Shown: positions 14,702 to 22,195 of the stretch, in pieces
Layout of the letters: every line of letters begins with the position of its first letter
Numbering within the stretch: the stretch's first letter is position 1
NCBI GenBank assembly: GCA_045546775.1
Contig: JAZQDM010000008.1
Coordinates: forward strand, 1-24,236
Direction of reading: 5' to 3'
From: RGIG3002 sp045546775
Lineage (GTDB): Bacteria > Bacillota > Clostridia > Lachnospirales > Lachnospiraceae
DNA length: 24,236 nucleotides
Notes under the pieces: model-generated
What the model was told of the DNA's origin: nothing
The model's input: the letters and a program-made list of their open reading frames with translations, nothing else
Databases searched by the model: none
Program-made: the position numbers and the translations under genes

Positions 14702-15634
14702 TTATTCTTCTCCCGACTTCTTAATCTCATCAATCAAGAACGGAGGTCTGTTGCGGGAAGCATCCAGCGCTCTCCACACATATTCACCCAAAATTCCCAT
14801 CATCAGCATCATAATACCGAACGAAAAGAGCACAACGCACATAAGTGATGCCCATCCCAAAATCGGTGTTCCGACCGTAAACTTCTCAATCAGGACATAA
14901 ATCATAACAAGCACTGCCACAATTGCATATGCCACACCGAGACCGGACATAAACCGAATCGGGAAATATGAAAAACTCATCATAGAATCTAGTACAAGTT
15001 TTATCTTCTTTGCAAGCGTCCAGCGCGACTTACCGATTTCACGGTCACGTCTGTGGAAATAGATTTCATCTGTTTTAAATCCTGCCCAGAGCACCTGAAG
15101 TGTCAATGACGAATTTTTTTCGTCCAGACGCTCAAGCACTTCAATCACCTGGCGGTCCACCAGATAGCAGTCACATCCGCCGATCGGCATACGTTTTTCA
15201 ACGAATTTGTGAATCAGGATATAATACAATTTTGCAAATGCTTTCTTGATAATATTTTCATCCCGCTCCTTGCGCACGGCAAGAACGACTTTATTGCCTT
15301 TTTTCCAGCTTTCGTACATTTCCAGAATGATTTCGGAATCCTCCTGCAAATCCGCCTGTTTTGTCACGGCACAATCACCCGTACAAACAGAAAGTCCCGC
15401 CAAAAGCGCCGCGTGCTCACCGAAGTTACGCGAGAGTTTCACACACTGCACATTCGGGTCCATCTCTTTAATCTCATTCATGATTTCCCACGAATTATCT
15501 CCGGAACCGTCATCCACAAAAACAAGCTCGTAGTCGCCCAGCTTTCCGAGAATTTTTTCTTTCATGTCTTCATACAAAAGCATCAACGTATCGGAGTTAT
15601 AATACACCGGTACTACAATCGAAATTTTACTCAT
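14702..15634 (-). CDS. GtrB/DPM1-type GT2 glycosyltransferase with two membrane segments
   Basis: 310 residues. The GT-A domain begins ISIVVPVYYNSDTLMLLYEDM, with ELVFVDDGSGDNSWEIM, CVKLSRNFGEHAALLAGL and AVTKQADLQEDSEII in place of the usual DADLQDPPE; a leading Asp replaced by another residue is also seen in other members. Then come GGCDCYLVDRQVIEVL, the REIGKSRWTLAKKIKLVLDSMMSFS block and two membrane helices (about 229-252 and 263-287), ending EYVWRALDASRNRPPFLI. Enzymes of this architecture load a sugar onto undecaprenyl phosphate on the inner face. It is last in a three-gene operon with a sugar ketoisomerase and aminotransferase, which suggests that its donor is a nucleotide-linked amino-deoxy sugar (inference). 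The terminator follows at once. Confidence 0.93.
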   Translation of the reverse strand: MSKISIVVPVYYNSDTLMLLYEDMKEKILGKLGDYELVFVDDGSGDNSWEIMNEIKEMDPNVQCVKLSRNFGEHAALLAGLSVCTGDCAVTKQADLQEDSEIILEMYESWKKGNKVVLAVRKERDENIIKKAFAKLYYILIHKFVEKRMPIGGCDCYLVDRQVIEVLERLDEKNSSLTLQVLWAGFKTDEIYFHRRDREIGKSRWTLAKKIKLVLDSMMSFSYFPIRFMSGLGVAYAIVAVLVMIYVLIEKFTVGTPILGWASLMCVVLFSFGIMMLMMGILGEYVWRALDASRNRPPFLIDEIKKSGEE

Positions 15635-15652
15635 CTGTTTCTTCCTGTCTCT

Positions 15653-16078
15653 TTATTTCTCTGATCCGCCCTTCATCTCGCGGATAAATTCCTCATAATC
15701 ACGGATATATTCACTGCCGTCATAATGCTCGCTGGCCAGTACCAGGAGCACACTGTCCTCGGAAAAATCATACATATCTTTCCACATCATGGTCGGAATA
15801 TAAAGTCCCATTCTCGGTTTATTGAGCTCGATAATATCTGTTTCGAACCCATTATCAACTTTTACCCTGCTCGTACCGCTGACATTAATCAGTACAAACT
15901 CCGTCTTACGGTTTGCATGTTGACCGCGGATAACGGAATCATCCGAACCATACATATAGAATACTCTTTTGATTTCGAAAGGAATATCGCGGCCGCTTCC
16001 TTCAGCGACAACAAGATTACCTCTCTCATCTCCATATTCACCAAATTCAATAATTTTATACTGCTGTTTAATATTCAT
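15653..16078 (-). CDS. FdtA/WxcM-type sugar 3,4-ketoisomerase-like cupin protein
   Basis: 141-residue single cupin domain. The visible pattern is a short lead (QQYKIIEFGEYGDERGNLVV), RVFYMYGSDDSVIRGQHANRKTEFVLI, a VSGTSRVKVDNG strand pair, and IPTMMWKDMYDFSEDSVLLVLAS at the end of the barrel, as in dTDP-4-keto-6-deoxyglucose 3,4-ketoisomerases. The known enzymes have His-Ala-His in the RG-HAH motif; here the second His is Asn (H54, N56). Coupled to the aminotransferase upstream, the expected pathway is dTDP-3-amino-3,6-dideoxyhexose (Fuc3N or Qui3N type), but the Asn leaves the exact reaction open. AGGAG six bases before ATG overlaps the stop of the upstream gene, nine bases away. Confidence 0.85.
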   Translation of the reverse strand: MNIKQQYKIIEFGEYGDERGNLVVAEGSGRDIPFEIKRVFYMYGSDDSVIRGQHANRKTEFVLINVSGTSRVKVDNGFETDIIELNKPRMGLYIPTMMWKDMYDFSEDSVLLVLASEHYDGSEYIRDYEEFIREMKGGSEK

Positions 16079-16087
16079 ACCCTTCTC

Positions 16088-17179
16088 CTAAAACGCATTC
16101 AGCGCCTCGATCACATAGGTCTGCTCTTCCTCTGTCATACCATTGTACATCGGTATGGAAAGCACTTCCTGCGCAAACTGCTCCGCTACCGGGAAATCGC
16201 CCTTGTGAAAACCGAGATATTCATACGCCTGTGCAAGATGTGGCGGAATCGGGTAATGGATAATGGTTCCTATTCCCTTTTCCTCCAAATATGAAATCAA
16301 TTCATCGCGGCGTTTTGTCCGAATCACGTATTGATGGAACACATGATTTGCATTTTCTCTTCTGCGCGGAATTGTAAATGCATCATTGCAAAGCTCCCTG
16401 TCATACCGTTCGCCGATGCGTATTTTCTCCTGTGTCAGTTCCTGCATATGGGAAAGGCGCACACGCAAAAGACCGGCCTGAAGTTCGTCCAAACGCGAAT
16501 TCGTACCAACCACCATATTATAATAACGTTTTTCGCTGCCATAATTACGGTAAATTTTCATTTTTTCCGCAATTTCCGGACTATCTGTCGTAATCGCACC
16601 GCCGTCACCGAACGCCCCCAGATTTTTGGACGGATAGAATGAAAAACACCCGATATCGCCGAACGTTCCTGTCATCTGACCGTTATAGCATGCACCGTGT
16701 GACTGCGCGCAGTCCTCAACCAAATACAAATTGTGCTTTTTCGCCAAACTGCAAATCGTATCCATCTCGCAGGCCTGTCCGTAAAGATGAACAACCAAAA
16801 TTGCTTTTGTCTTTTCTGTAATCTTGTCCTCAATCGCCGAAGCGTCCATTCCGTAAAAAGCATCCGGCTCGACAAATACCGGTGTTGCCCCGTTAATTGT
16901 TATACCCATGACACTGGCAATATAGGTATTCGATTGCACAAGCACTTCATCACCCGCTCCGACACCTAAAATGCGGAATGCCAGCCAAAGCGCATCAAGT
17001 CCGCTTGCAAGCCCGACACAATATTTTGAGCCGACATAGGCTGCAAACTCTTCCTCGAACTGCTTTACTTCATTGCCGAGGATATACCATCCGCTGCGAA
17101 GCACTTCGAGCGCCTTATGTTCAAACTCTTCCTGATATTGATAAAAGCCCCGGTCCATCCGGTTCGGCATAATTTTCAT
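16088..17179 (-). CDS. DegT/DnrJ/EryC1/StrS-family sugar aminotransferase
   Basis: 363 residues, PLP-dependent fold type I. Key blocks: SGWYILGNEVKQFEEEFAAY, YCVGLASGLDALWLAFRIL, GDEVLVQSNTYIASV, VHLYGQACEMD, LVEDCAQSHGACYNG (D156 for the PLP ring), GCFSFYPSKNLGAFGDGGAI with the PLP lysine K185, NSRLDELQAGLLRVRL and a C-terminal IHYPIPPHLAQAY. The family aminates nucleotide-linked keto-sugars; with a downstream FdtA-like gene, the FdtB/QdtB type (3-amino) is most likely. The start is ATG 17179 with AAAGG nine bases upstream; the longer frame to 17212 has no ribosome site. The nucleotide-sugar precursor genes RmlA/RmlB and an N-acyltransferase of FdtC type are not in the window, so completion of the sugar must use genes elsewhere. 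Confidence 0.93.
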   Translation of the reverse strand: MKIMPNRMDRGFYQYQEEFEHKALEVLRSGWYILGNEVKQFEEEFAAYVGSKYCVGLASGLDALWLAFRILGVGAGDEVLVQSNTYIASVMGITINGATPVFVEPDAFYGMDASAIEDKITEKTKAILVVHLYGQACEMDTICSLAKKHNLYLVEDCAQSHGACYNGQMTGTFGDIGCFSFYPSKNLGAFGDGGAITTDSPEIAEKMKIYRNYGSEKRYYNMVVGTNSRLDELQAGLLRVRLSHMQELTQEKIRIGERYDRELCNDAFTIPRRRENANHVFHQYVIRTKRRDELISYLEEKGIGTIIHYPIPPHLAQAYEYLGFHKGDFPVAEQFAQEVLSIPMYNGMTEEEQTYVIEALNAF

Positions 17180-17217
17180 ACAAGTCAACCTTTCATGCAT
17201 TCTATTGCGCATAATCT

Positions 17218-17223
17218 ATTATA
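17218..17223 (-). promoter_or_regulatory. Candidate -10 element of the aminotransferase operon
   Basis: On the minus strand a perfect TATAAT 39 bases before the ATG. No good -35 hexamer lies at 16-18 bases (AACACT at 17), so assignment rests mainly on the -10. A 0A-box-like TATGTCAGA (17233-17241, 7 of 9) lies in the spacer. Confidence 0.35.
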
Positions 17224-17267
17224 TTTTACCATTCTGACATAGTGTTTGCAATGAAATTATATTTTTT

Positions 17268-17296
17268 TTGCTTATTCCCGGGTATAATGCTATACT
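17268..17296 (+). promoter_or_regulatory. Promoter of the second flippase gene
   Basis: TTGCTT (17268-17273), a 17-base spacer and TATACT (17291-17296) preceded by TGC, an extended -10. A perfect TATAAT also occurs just upstream at 17283-17288 but has no -35 partner. Either would start transcription within a few bases of the first ATGs, giving a very short leader. Confidence 0.45.
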
Positions 17297-17312
17297 AAGG
17301 GTTATGAAAGAA

Positions 17313-18851
17313 ATGAGTAAAAACAAACAACTAATTATAAATATGGCCGCCAGCCTCTTATCGTGTCTGGTCAGTCTCGGAATCAGTTTTTTGATTACAC
17401 CGACGGTTATTAACAAACTCGGAGCCGAGGCGCAGGGCTTTGTCACCATGGCCAACAATTTTGTAAGCTATGCCGCGATTATGGCAATGGCATTAAACTC
17501 TATGGCCGGACGCTTTATCACAGTCAAAATCCATCAGGATGACCGCGAAGGCGCAAACCGTTATTTTAACTCCGTCATGTATGCCAACCTTGCGATTGTG
17601 GCAATTCTGCTTATCCCGTGCACGGCTGTTGTCCTGTATTTGGAAAAGCTGGTCAACATTTCACCGGAACTTATCTCGGATGTTAAAATTTTGTTCGGTA
17701 CTATGTTCCTCAACTTCATGGTGACCATTATTTCGACCACGTTCTCGACTGCTACTTTTGCTGCCAACCGCCTGGATCTTTCTGCGCTGCGCACGATTGA
17801 ATCTCAGATTTTAAAGGCAGGACTTCTTGTGGCAGCTTTTGCCCTGCTTCCGATTCGTGTCAGCTACATCGGAATTGCAACTCTCCTTGCCAACATTTAT
17901 TTGTTTATTACGTACATTCATTATACCAAAAAATTACTTCCGCAAATTGAGGTCAGCAAGAAGCATTTCCGTTTCCAAACAGTTCTCGAAATTTTATCAG
18001 CCGGTATTTGGAACACCGTTATGCGTGCAGGACAGGCACTGACAAGCGGACTCGATACATTGATTACCAATCTTTGGATTGGAAAGGCAGAAAGCGGTTA
18101 TATCGGTACTGCCACAACGATTGTACTTGCTGTCAACACTTTATACGAGACGATTTCCGCAGTCTTTACGCCGTCTCTTACAATCAGTTATGCGAAAGAC
18201 AATAAAGAAGAGCTGACAAGCGACTTGAAATCTGCCATGAAACTGACCGGATTTTTTGCCAACATTCCTCTCTGCTTTATTTTAGGCTTCGGACTGGCCT
18301 TTTATTACTTGTGGCTTCCGAGCGAACGCGAAATTATTCATGTTTACTATTATTTGACCGTGTTTATTATGATGGGTGCACTTGTCGGCGGCGCAATCAG
18401 CCCGCTATTTAATGTATACACCATCGTAAATAAATTGAAATGGAACTCTCTTGTCACACTGATTATGGGTCTTATGAATGCTGGCATTGTCTTTCTTCTT
18501 CTGGAAATTCCGGCTCTGCGCCCATACGGAATTTATTTTGTGGCAGGCGTTTCCTCCGTACTCGGCATTATCAAAAATCTGACATTCACGCCGCTTTATG
18601 CTGCGCACTGTCTGGGAATCCCGAAAAAGACCTTTTATCCGACAATCCTGCGTTACCTTGCGGTAACTGCACTGATGAGTGTTGTTTTTATATTCCTCGG
18701 ACGTATCATTCCTACTACAAACTGGGGAATGATTGTCATCGACATCCTCATCTGCGGAATTCTCGGAACTATCATCAACTTCTTATTCTTGTTTGAAAAG
18801 AAAGAGAAAGCGATTTTTATCGATACTGTGCGGAAAGTGGTGCGGAAGTAG
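17313..18851 (+). CDS. Second Wzx/MATE-like polysaccharide flippase
   Basis: 512 residues with about 12-14 membrane segments and basic short loops. The N-terminus (KNKQLIINMAASLLSCLVS, ISFLITPTVINKLGAEAQGF) is the flippase pattern of a charged lead, a first helix and a T-P-x-I-x-x-LG-x-EG-F segment; FSTATFAANRLDLSAL and a late VSSVLGIIKNLTFTPLYAAHCLG also fit. Start is uncertain: ATG 17313 has AAGGG about 11 bases upstream, ATG 17304 is only two bases from that site and longer frames reach into the promoter. It opens the plus-strand unit with the sialyltransferase-like gene and is divergent from the aminotransferase operon. Two flippases in one window suggest two glycan systems side by side. 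Confidence 0.88.
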   Translation: MSKNKQLIINMAASLLSCLVSLGISFLITPTVINKLGAEAQGFVTMANNFVSYAAIMAMALNSMAGRFITVKIHQDDREGANRYFNSVMYANLAIVAILLIPCTAVVLYLEKLVNISPELISDVKILFGTMFLNFMVTIISTTFSTATFAANRLDLSALRTIESQILKAGLLVAAFALLPIRVSYIGIATLLANIYLFITYIHYTKKLLPQIEVSKKHFRFQTVLEILSAGIWNTVMRAGQALTSGLDTLITNLWIGKAESGYIGTATTIVLAVNTLYETISAVFTPSLTISYAKDNKEELTSDLKSAMKLTGFFANIPLCFILGFGLAFYYLWLPSEREIIHVYYYLTVFIMMGALVGGAISPLFNVYTIVNKLKWNSLVTLIMGLMNAGIVFLLLEIPALRPYGIYFVAGVSSVLGIIKNLTFTPLYAAHCLGIPKKTFYPTILRYLAVTALMSVVFIFLGRIIPTTNWGMIVIDILICGILGTIINFLFLFEKKEKAIFIDTVRKVVRK

Positions 18852-18890
18852 AGCTTCTGAATTTCATTTTGGATCTAAATCGGGATTTTC

Positions 18891-18912
18891 TTGGGCCTGC
18901 AGCCCAATTTTT
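18891..18912 (+). terminator. Intrinsic terminator between the flippase and the sialyltransferase-like gene
   Basis: TTGGGC (18891-18896) and GCCCAA (18902-18907) form a 6-bp stem with loop CTGCA, followed by TTTTT (18908-18912). It lies 40 bases after the flippase stop. No convincing promoter follows before the next gene, only TTGACA at 18930-18935 without a proper -10, so termination must be partial or the next gene has an unrecognised promoter. Confidence 0.7.
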
Positions 18913-18971
18913 CCGCCGCGCAGGTCCAAAATTGACACTGCAACGACAATAAAGCAACAAAGGAGCAACAC

Positions 18972-20069
18972 ATGAGCAGACACATTCTCGGTATTGCGAG
19001 CACAAGCTATCATCTGATGGTTTTCCTCTTCATCAAGGATGCCTTCTTTAAAGATGACTGCGTCGATCTCGTCTTGACCGACAAAACAGCTTTTTTCGAA
19101 GAATTATATCAGTCCGGACGCCTGGACAAATATTTTAACCGCGTCTTTTTCGCTGATGCAAAGAAAATAAAAAACCCGTACAAATCTGCACCGGTTGTTT
19201 TGTGGGAGAGCTTCGTACACAATCCTACAACAAAGAAGATTTTAGCGGGCGACTTCCAAAAGTATGACGATATCTTTTTTGCCTCGCCGGGAATGCCCGA
19301 CGAGATTGTCAAAGAGATTTCCAAAACGGCAATCAAACAAAACCGCGCAGTAAACTTCCACCGGTTCGAGGACGGATTTGCAAGTTATACGAAAACGCCG
19401 ATTTCCACAGTTTCCTCACCTCTCGGCCGGAAGCTTTACCGCAGACTTTTCGGATACGATATCAAACAGCATGAAAATGAGCTTTACCTGTTTGAGCCGT
19501 CACTTGCAGAAAACAATGTGGCAGACAGCACAGCAACCGGCTTTTCTCTCATGCAGATTCCGAAAACAAAAGAACGGATTGCTCTTGTTACCGAGCAAAT
19601 TCAGGATATTCTGCAATTCAAGGCACGCAGTTTTGACGAAAAATTTATGTTCCTCGGACAGGGAACGGCAAACTGTACAGAAAACCCGCTCACATACCGC
19701 AGTCTGATTCTCGACATCGCCGAGCATGTCGGTTTCGAAAATTTTGTCGTTAAACCTCATCCGCGCGGTGACCACGACCGTTTTGAAGATCACATTCATA
19801 TATACAAGGACACTTGCCCGTTTGAGCTTGCGGTCGCAGCCGGCAATTTAGAAGAAAAAACTCTGATTTCCTACTATTCCACTGCTTGTGTTTCCGGGAA
19901 ACTCCTGTTTGACTCCGCCTGTCGGATTATCTTTACCTATCCGCTCGCAGGCGACGCTTTTAACGAGAAATGTGATTACGAAGATTATTTCAAAAAATTA
20001 TGCGGACTCTATGATAATATTCATATCGCCCGCACAAAAGATGAACTATTCCGTCTGCTTGATGAGTAG
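18972..20069 (+). CDS. Glycosyltransferase with bacterial sialyltransferase motifs (GT52/GT38-like)
   Basis: 365 residues, no membrane segments, probably GT-B. Three short motifs shared by bacterial sialyltransferases and polysialyltransferases are present in the expected order: Glu-Asp-Gly at 133-135 (HRFEDGFASY), the HP motif at 261-266 (VVKPHPRGDH) and the Ser/Thr pair in SYYSTACVSGK (about 300-310), with a CPFEL segment between the last two. The N-terminus (ILGIASTSYHLMVFLFIKDAFF) resembles GT52-type acceptor-side starts. The family transfers sialic-type sugars from CMP donors, but close relatives use other donors, so sialyl transfer is only suggested; the NeuB-like gene in the same window is consistent with it. 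GGAG lies six bases before ATG. Its 3' end overlaps the convergent gene by 24 bases. Confidence 0.72.
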   Translation: MSRHILGIASTSYHLMVFLFIKDAFFKDDCVDLVLTDKTAFFEELYQSGRLDKYFNRVFFADAKKIKNPYKSAPVVLWESFVHNPTTKKILAGDFQKYDDIFFASPGMPDEIVKEISKTAIKQNRAVNFHRFEDGFASYTKTPISTVSSPLGRKLYRRLFGYDIKQHENELYLFEPSLAENNVADSTATGFSLMQIPKTKERIALVTEQIQDILQFKARSFDEKFMFLGQGTANCTENPLTYRSLILDIAEHVGFENFVVKPHPRGDHDRFEDHIHIYKDTCPFELAVAAGNLEEKTLISYYSTACVSGKLLFDSACRIIFTYPLAGDAFNEKCDYEDYFKKLCGLYDNIHIARTKDELFRLLDE

Positions 20070-22064
20070 ACTGTCAGGGGCCTTCTCCGAATCGGCCACA
20101 AAGACACAGACATACGTTGTTCCGTTATAGTCAAGTGTCTGCCCGATTTCGAGACGGCCTCTTTCTATCCAGAGAATGCAATCCGGTTCCTCTGCCGTTT
20201 CTGCCTCGGTCAGCACCATGTTTGTATCATCGACAAGTACATGTCTTAAAGTTGCTTTCGGGTAACTATCCCGGAACATTTTCCAAAGCGGATAATCGTA
20301 TCCGTCTCCCGAAATTACAACTGCCACATCCTTCGCCTTCATCGCTTTTACTTCTTTCAAAAGCTGTCGATAGGAAGAATGCCTTTTATTGTTTTCAAAA
20401 TAGAACTTTGTCCTGCTCTCGCATCCTCCTGCAATATACTTCTTTGCCTGTTGCATGTTGTACTCAAGCGGTGCCAGACACAGAATCAGGCTAAGTAATG
20501 CAAGCGGAATAATCACAATCTCTTTTTTCTTCATGCGACTGCAAAACGCACCGAGAATGTGGACTCCCGCAAGTACAGTCACTGCAAGCGCCGGGTACAT
20601 AAGGCGCGATCCCCAAGGCTGCCAGCGCAGCAGCGCCATAATAAATCCGAATCCAAGCCAGGCACTGATCACAAATCCGTAACTAATCTGCATCTGCCTG
20701 CCTTCTTTGCGGCGAAGTTTTTTCACAAGTAAAATCACAAGTGCGATAACTAAAAGCACTCCGGCCAAAAATGCAAAATATGCAGCAAACGCACTCGAAG
20801 TACGGTCATGGCTGTACATGTCATCCCCTGTGTTTAAGTACGTAATAAAATCAAATCCATGGAACGCAATGGCCACGTTGTTGACTTCGACGTGTAAAAG
20901 TGCACCGACCGAAATCGCAATGCGGTAAATAAATCCGTTAATCCAAGTCCAAAGATGCTGCGTAATCAGCAGCGAATAGTTTTTCAAAATATTGACGATA
21001 ATGTAGCTGACATTCTTTGTCGCCACCATAATATCACCACTTGTTGTCGATGCAATAAAGCTTCCGCAGGCCATATACGTACGTATCAAGGTTTCACTGA
21101 CTGTAACAACAAGCACTCCGCCCGCTGTCAAAGCACAAAGCAGCAAATCTTTGATTTTGTCTTTTCGCCGGATGCAGACAACCACGAGCCAAGGCACAAA
21201 GAACACCATCGACGCACATACGCTGACTTTCATCAGGAACGCAAATCCCACCGTCGCACCGACACAGATTAATTTCTCTATCAGTTCTTTTCTCGTCTCT
21301 TTCGCAAAAGAAAGTTTTTCTGCCCGGATAAACCAGAGCAGATAGTATAAAAACAGCACATACCACATTGCTGCCGACAAGTCATTTTGTGTCGTAATAC
21401 TCTGCGAAATCGTCAGCGGCATAGATAAAAATACAAATACACCGAACATCGAAAACTTACGGTCTGTCCCAAGCATGCGCGCCACTTTATAAAAATAATA
21501 CGCCGTAACAATCATGTTGACGTACTGGTACATATTCAGCCACATATCCCCTTTTGACAGAAGGAAAAGGTAAAGCATGTTGTACTCGGAAAGTACCGGC
21601 GAATAGAGCTGACGGTCAATCGTTGTCAAATAGTAATTTACATTTCCGTGATCAATCCAGCGCCCGATACGAGCAAGATGATATGTCATGGAATCATAAT
21701 TATACGGAACCGTGAAAATTGCACCGATAAAAAGAGTCAGAACAAGGATGAGGGAAAGTACAAAAAGTCCCGTTTCTATTTTCGAAAGCTTCGCCGCATC
21801 AAATGCCGGTTTCTGCTGCAAACGGAAATATTCTTTCCCGAACTTTTTAATTCCGAGCCCCGTAAAAACAACGAACGTAAGCGCCCAAACCACAAACGCT
21901 GTCCGCCGGTTTAAATTGCTTCCGATACTCAGAATATTTGTAAACAGTACGACAAGCGCATGAAAAATCAACAAACTCTTTCCGAGTGCGTTTGCAAATT
22001 CTTCTCCCTTTTGCCAAAAATAATATAATATCGCCGCAAAAGCAGCCGGAAATATAAGTTCCAT
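20046..22064 (-). CDS. GT39/ArnT-like GT-C membrane glycosyltransferase (putative)
   Basis: 672 residues with about 11-13 membrane segments and a soluble C-terminal domain (last ~100 residues, YRQLLKEVKAMKAKDVAVVI onward). After the first membrane pair, the outer loop reads TVPYNYDSMTYHLARIGRWI with Asp/His residues where GT-C enzymes hold the metal/phosphate-binding acidic motif; QNDLSAAMWYVLFLYYLLWF follows in a later loop. Such proteins take sugars from polyprenyl-phosphate donors on the outer face, matching the GtrB-type GT2 nearby. Start ATG 22064 is clear from GGAGG five bases upstream; the longer frame to 22085 is rejected. The gene is convergent with the sialyltransferase-like gene, sharing 24 bases, and divergent from the next membrane protein. 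Donor and acceptor are unknown. Confidence 0.75.
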   Translation of the reverse strand: MELIFPAAFAAILYYFWQKGEEFANALGKSLLIFHALVVLFTNILSIGSNLNRRTAFVVWALTFVVFTGLGIKKFGKEYFRLQQKPAFDAAKLSKIETGLFVLSLILVLTLFIGAIFTVPYNYDSMTYHLARIGRWIDHGNVNYYLTTIDRQLYSPVLSEYNMLYLFLLSKGDMWLNMYQYVNMIVTAYYFYKVARMLGTDRKFSMFGVFVFLSMPLTISQSITTQNDLSAAMWYVLFLYYLLWFIRAEKLSFAKETRKELIEKLICVGATVGFAFLMKVSVCASMVFFVPWLVVVCIRRKDKIKDLLLCALTAGGVLVVTVSETLIRTYMACGSFIASTTSGDIMVATKNVSYIIVNILKNYSLLITQHLWTWINGFIYRIAISVGALLHVEVNNVAIAFHGFDFITYLNTGDDMYSHDRTSSAFAAYFAFLAGVLLVIALVILLVKKLRRKEGRQMQISYGFVISAWLGFGFIMALLRWQPWGSRLMYPALAVTVLAGVHILGAFCSRMKKKEIVIIPLALLSLILCLAPLEYNMQQAKKYIAGGCESRTKFYFENNKRHSSYRQLLKEVKAMKAKDVAVVISGDGYDYPLWKMFRDSYPKATLRHVLVDDTNMVLTEAETAEEPDCILWIERGRLEIGQTLDYNGTTYVCVFVADSEKAPDSLLIKQTE

Positions 22065-22117
22065 AACAACCTCCGCATGTTGCATTCTTTTAAATCATTT
22101 TTCATTCTACCACATTC

Positions 22118-22146
22118 TTGCACATATGTCGCCAAAAGGGTATACT
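22118..22146 (+). promoter_or_regulatory. Promoter of the second GT-C-like gene
   Basis: TTGCAC (22118-22123, 3 of 6), a 17-base spacer and TATACT (22141-22146, 5 of 6). Transcription would start near 22153, giving a leader of about 43 bases with GAGGT before ATG 22196. The -10 region TATACTAA recurs at two other plus-strand genes in the window. Confidence 0.45.
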
Positions 22147-22195
22147 AAATTGAGTAAAATTTTTACGCAATTTTCACCCTGTGAGGTAATTATCT

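Noticed and set aside
15345..15375. Loss of the first Asp in the GT2 DADLQ motif as a sign of inactivity
   Set aside because: Variants with another residue at that position occur in active-looking GtrB/DPM1-type proteins, and the metal-binding Asp of ADLQ is kept.
15725..16294. A 189-codon plus-strand open frame opposite the ketoisomerase and aminotransferase genes
   Set aside because: It lies antisense to two well-supported enzymes, has no ribosome site, and its residues are rich in His/Ile/Phe/Leu typical of reverse-strand shadows.
17274..17288. Near-palindrome around CCCGGG in the divergent region before the second flippase
   Set aside because: Only the central six bases are truly symmetric, and the flanking match is explained by the -10 sequence.
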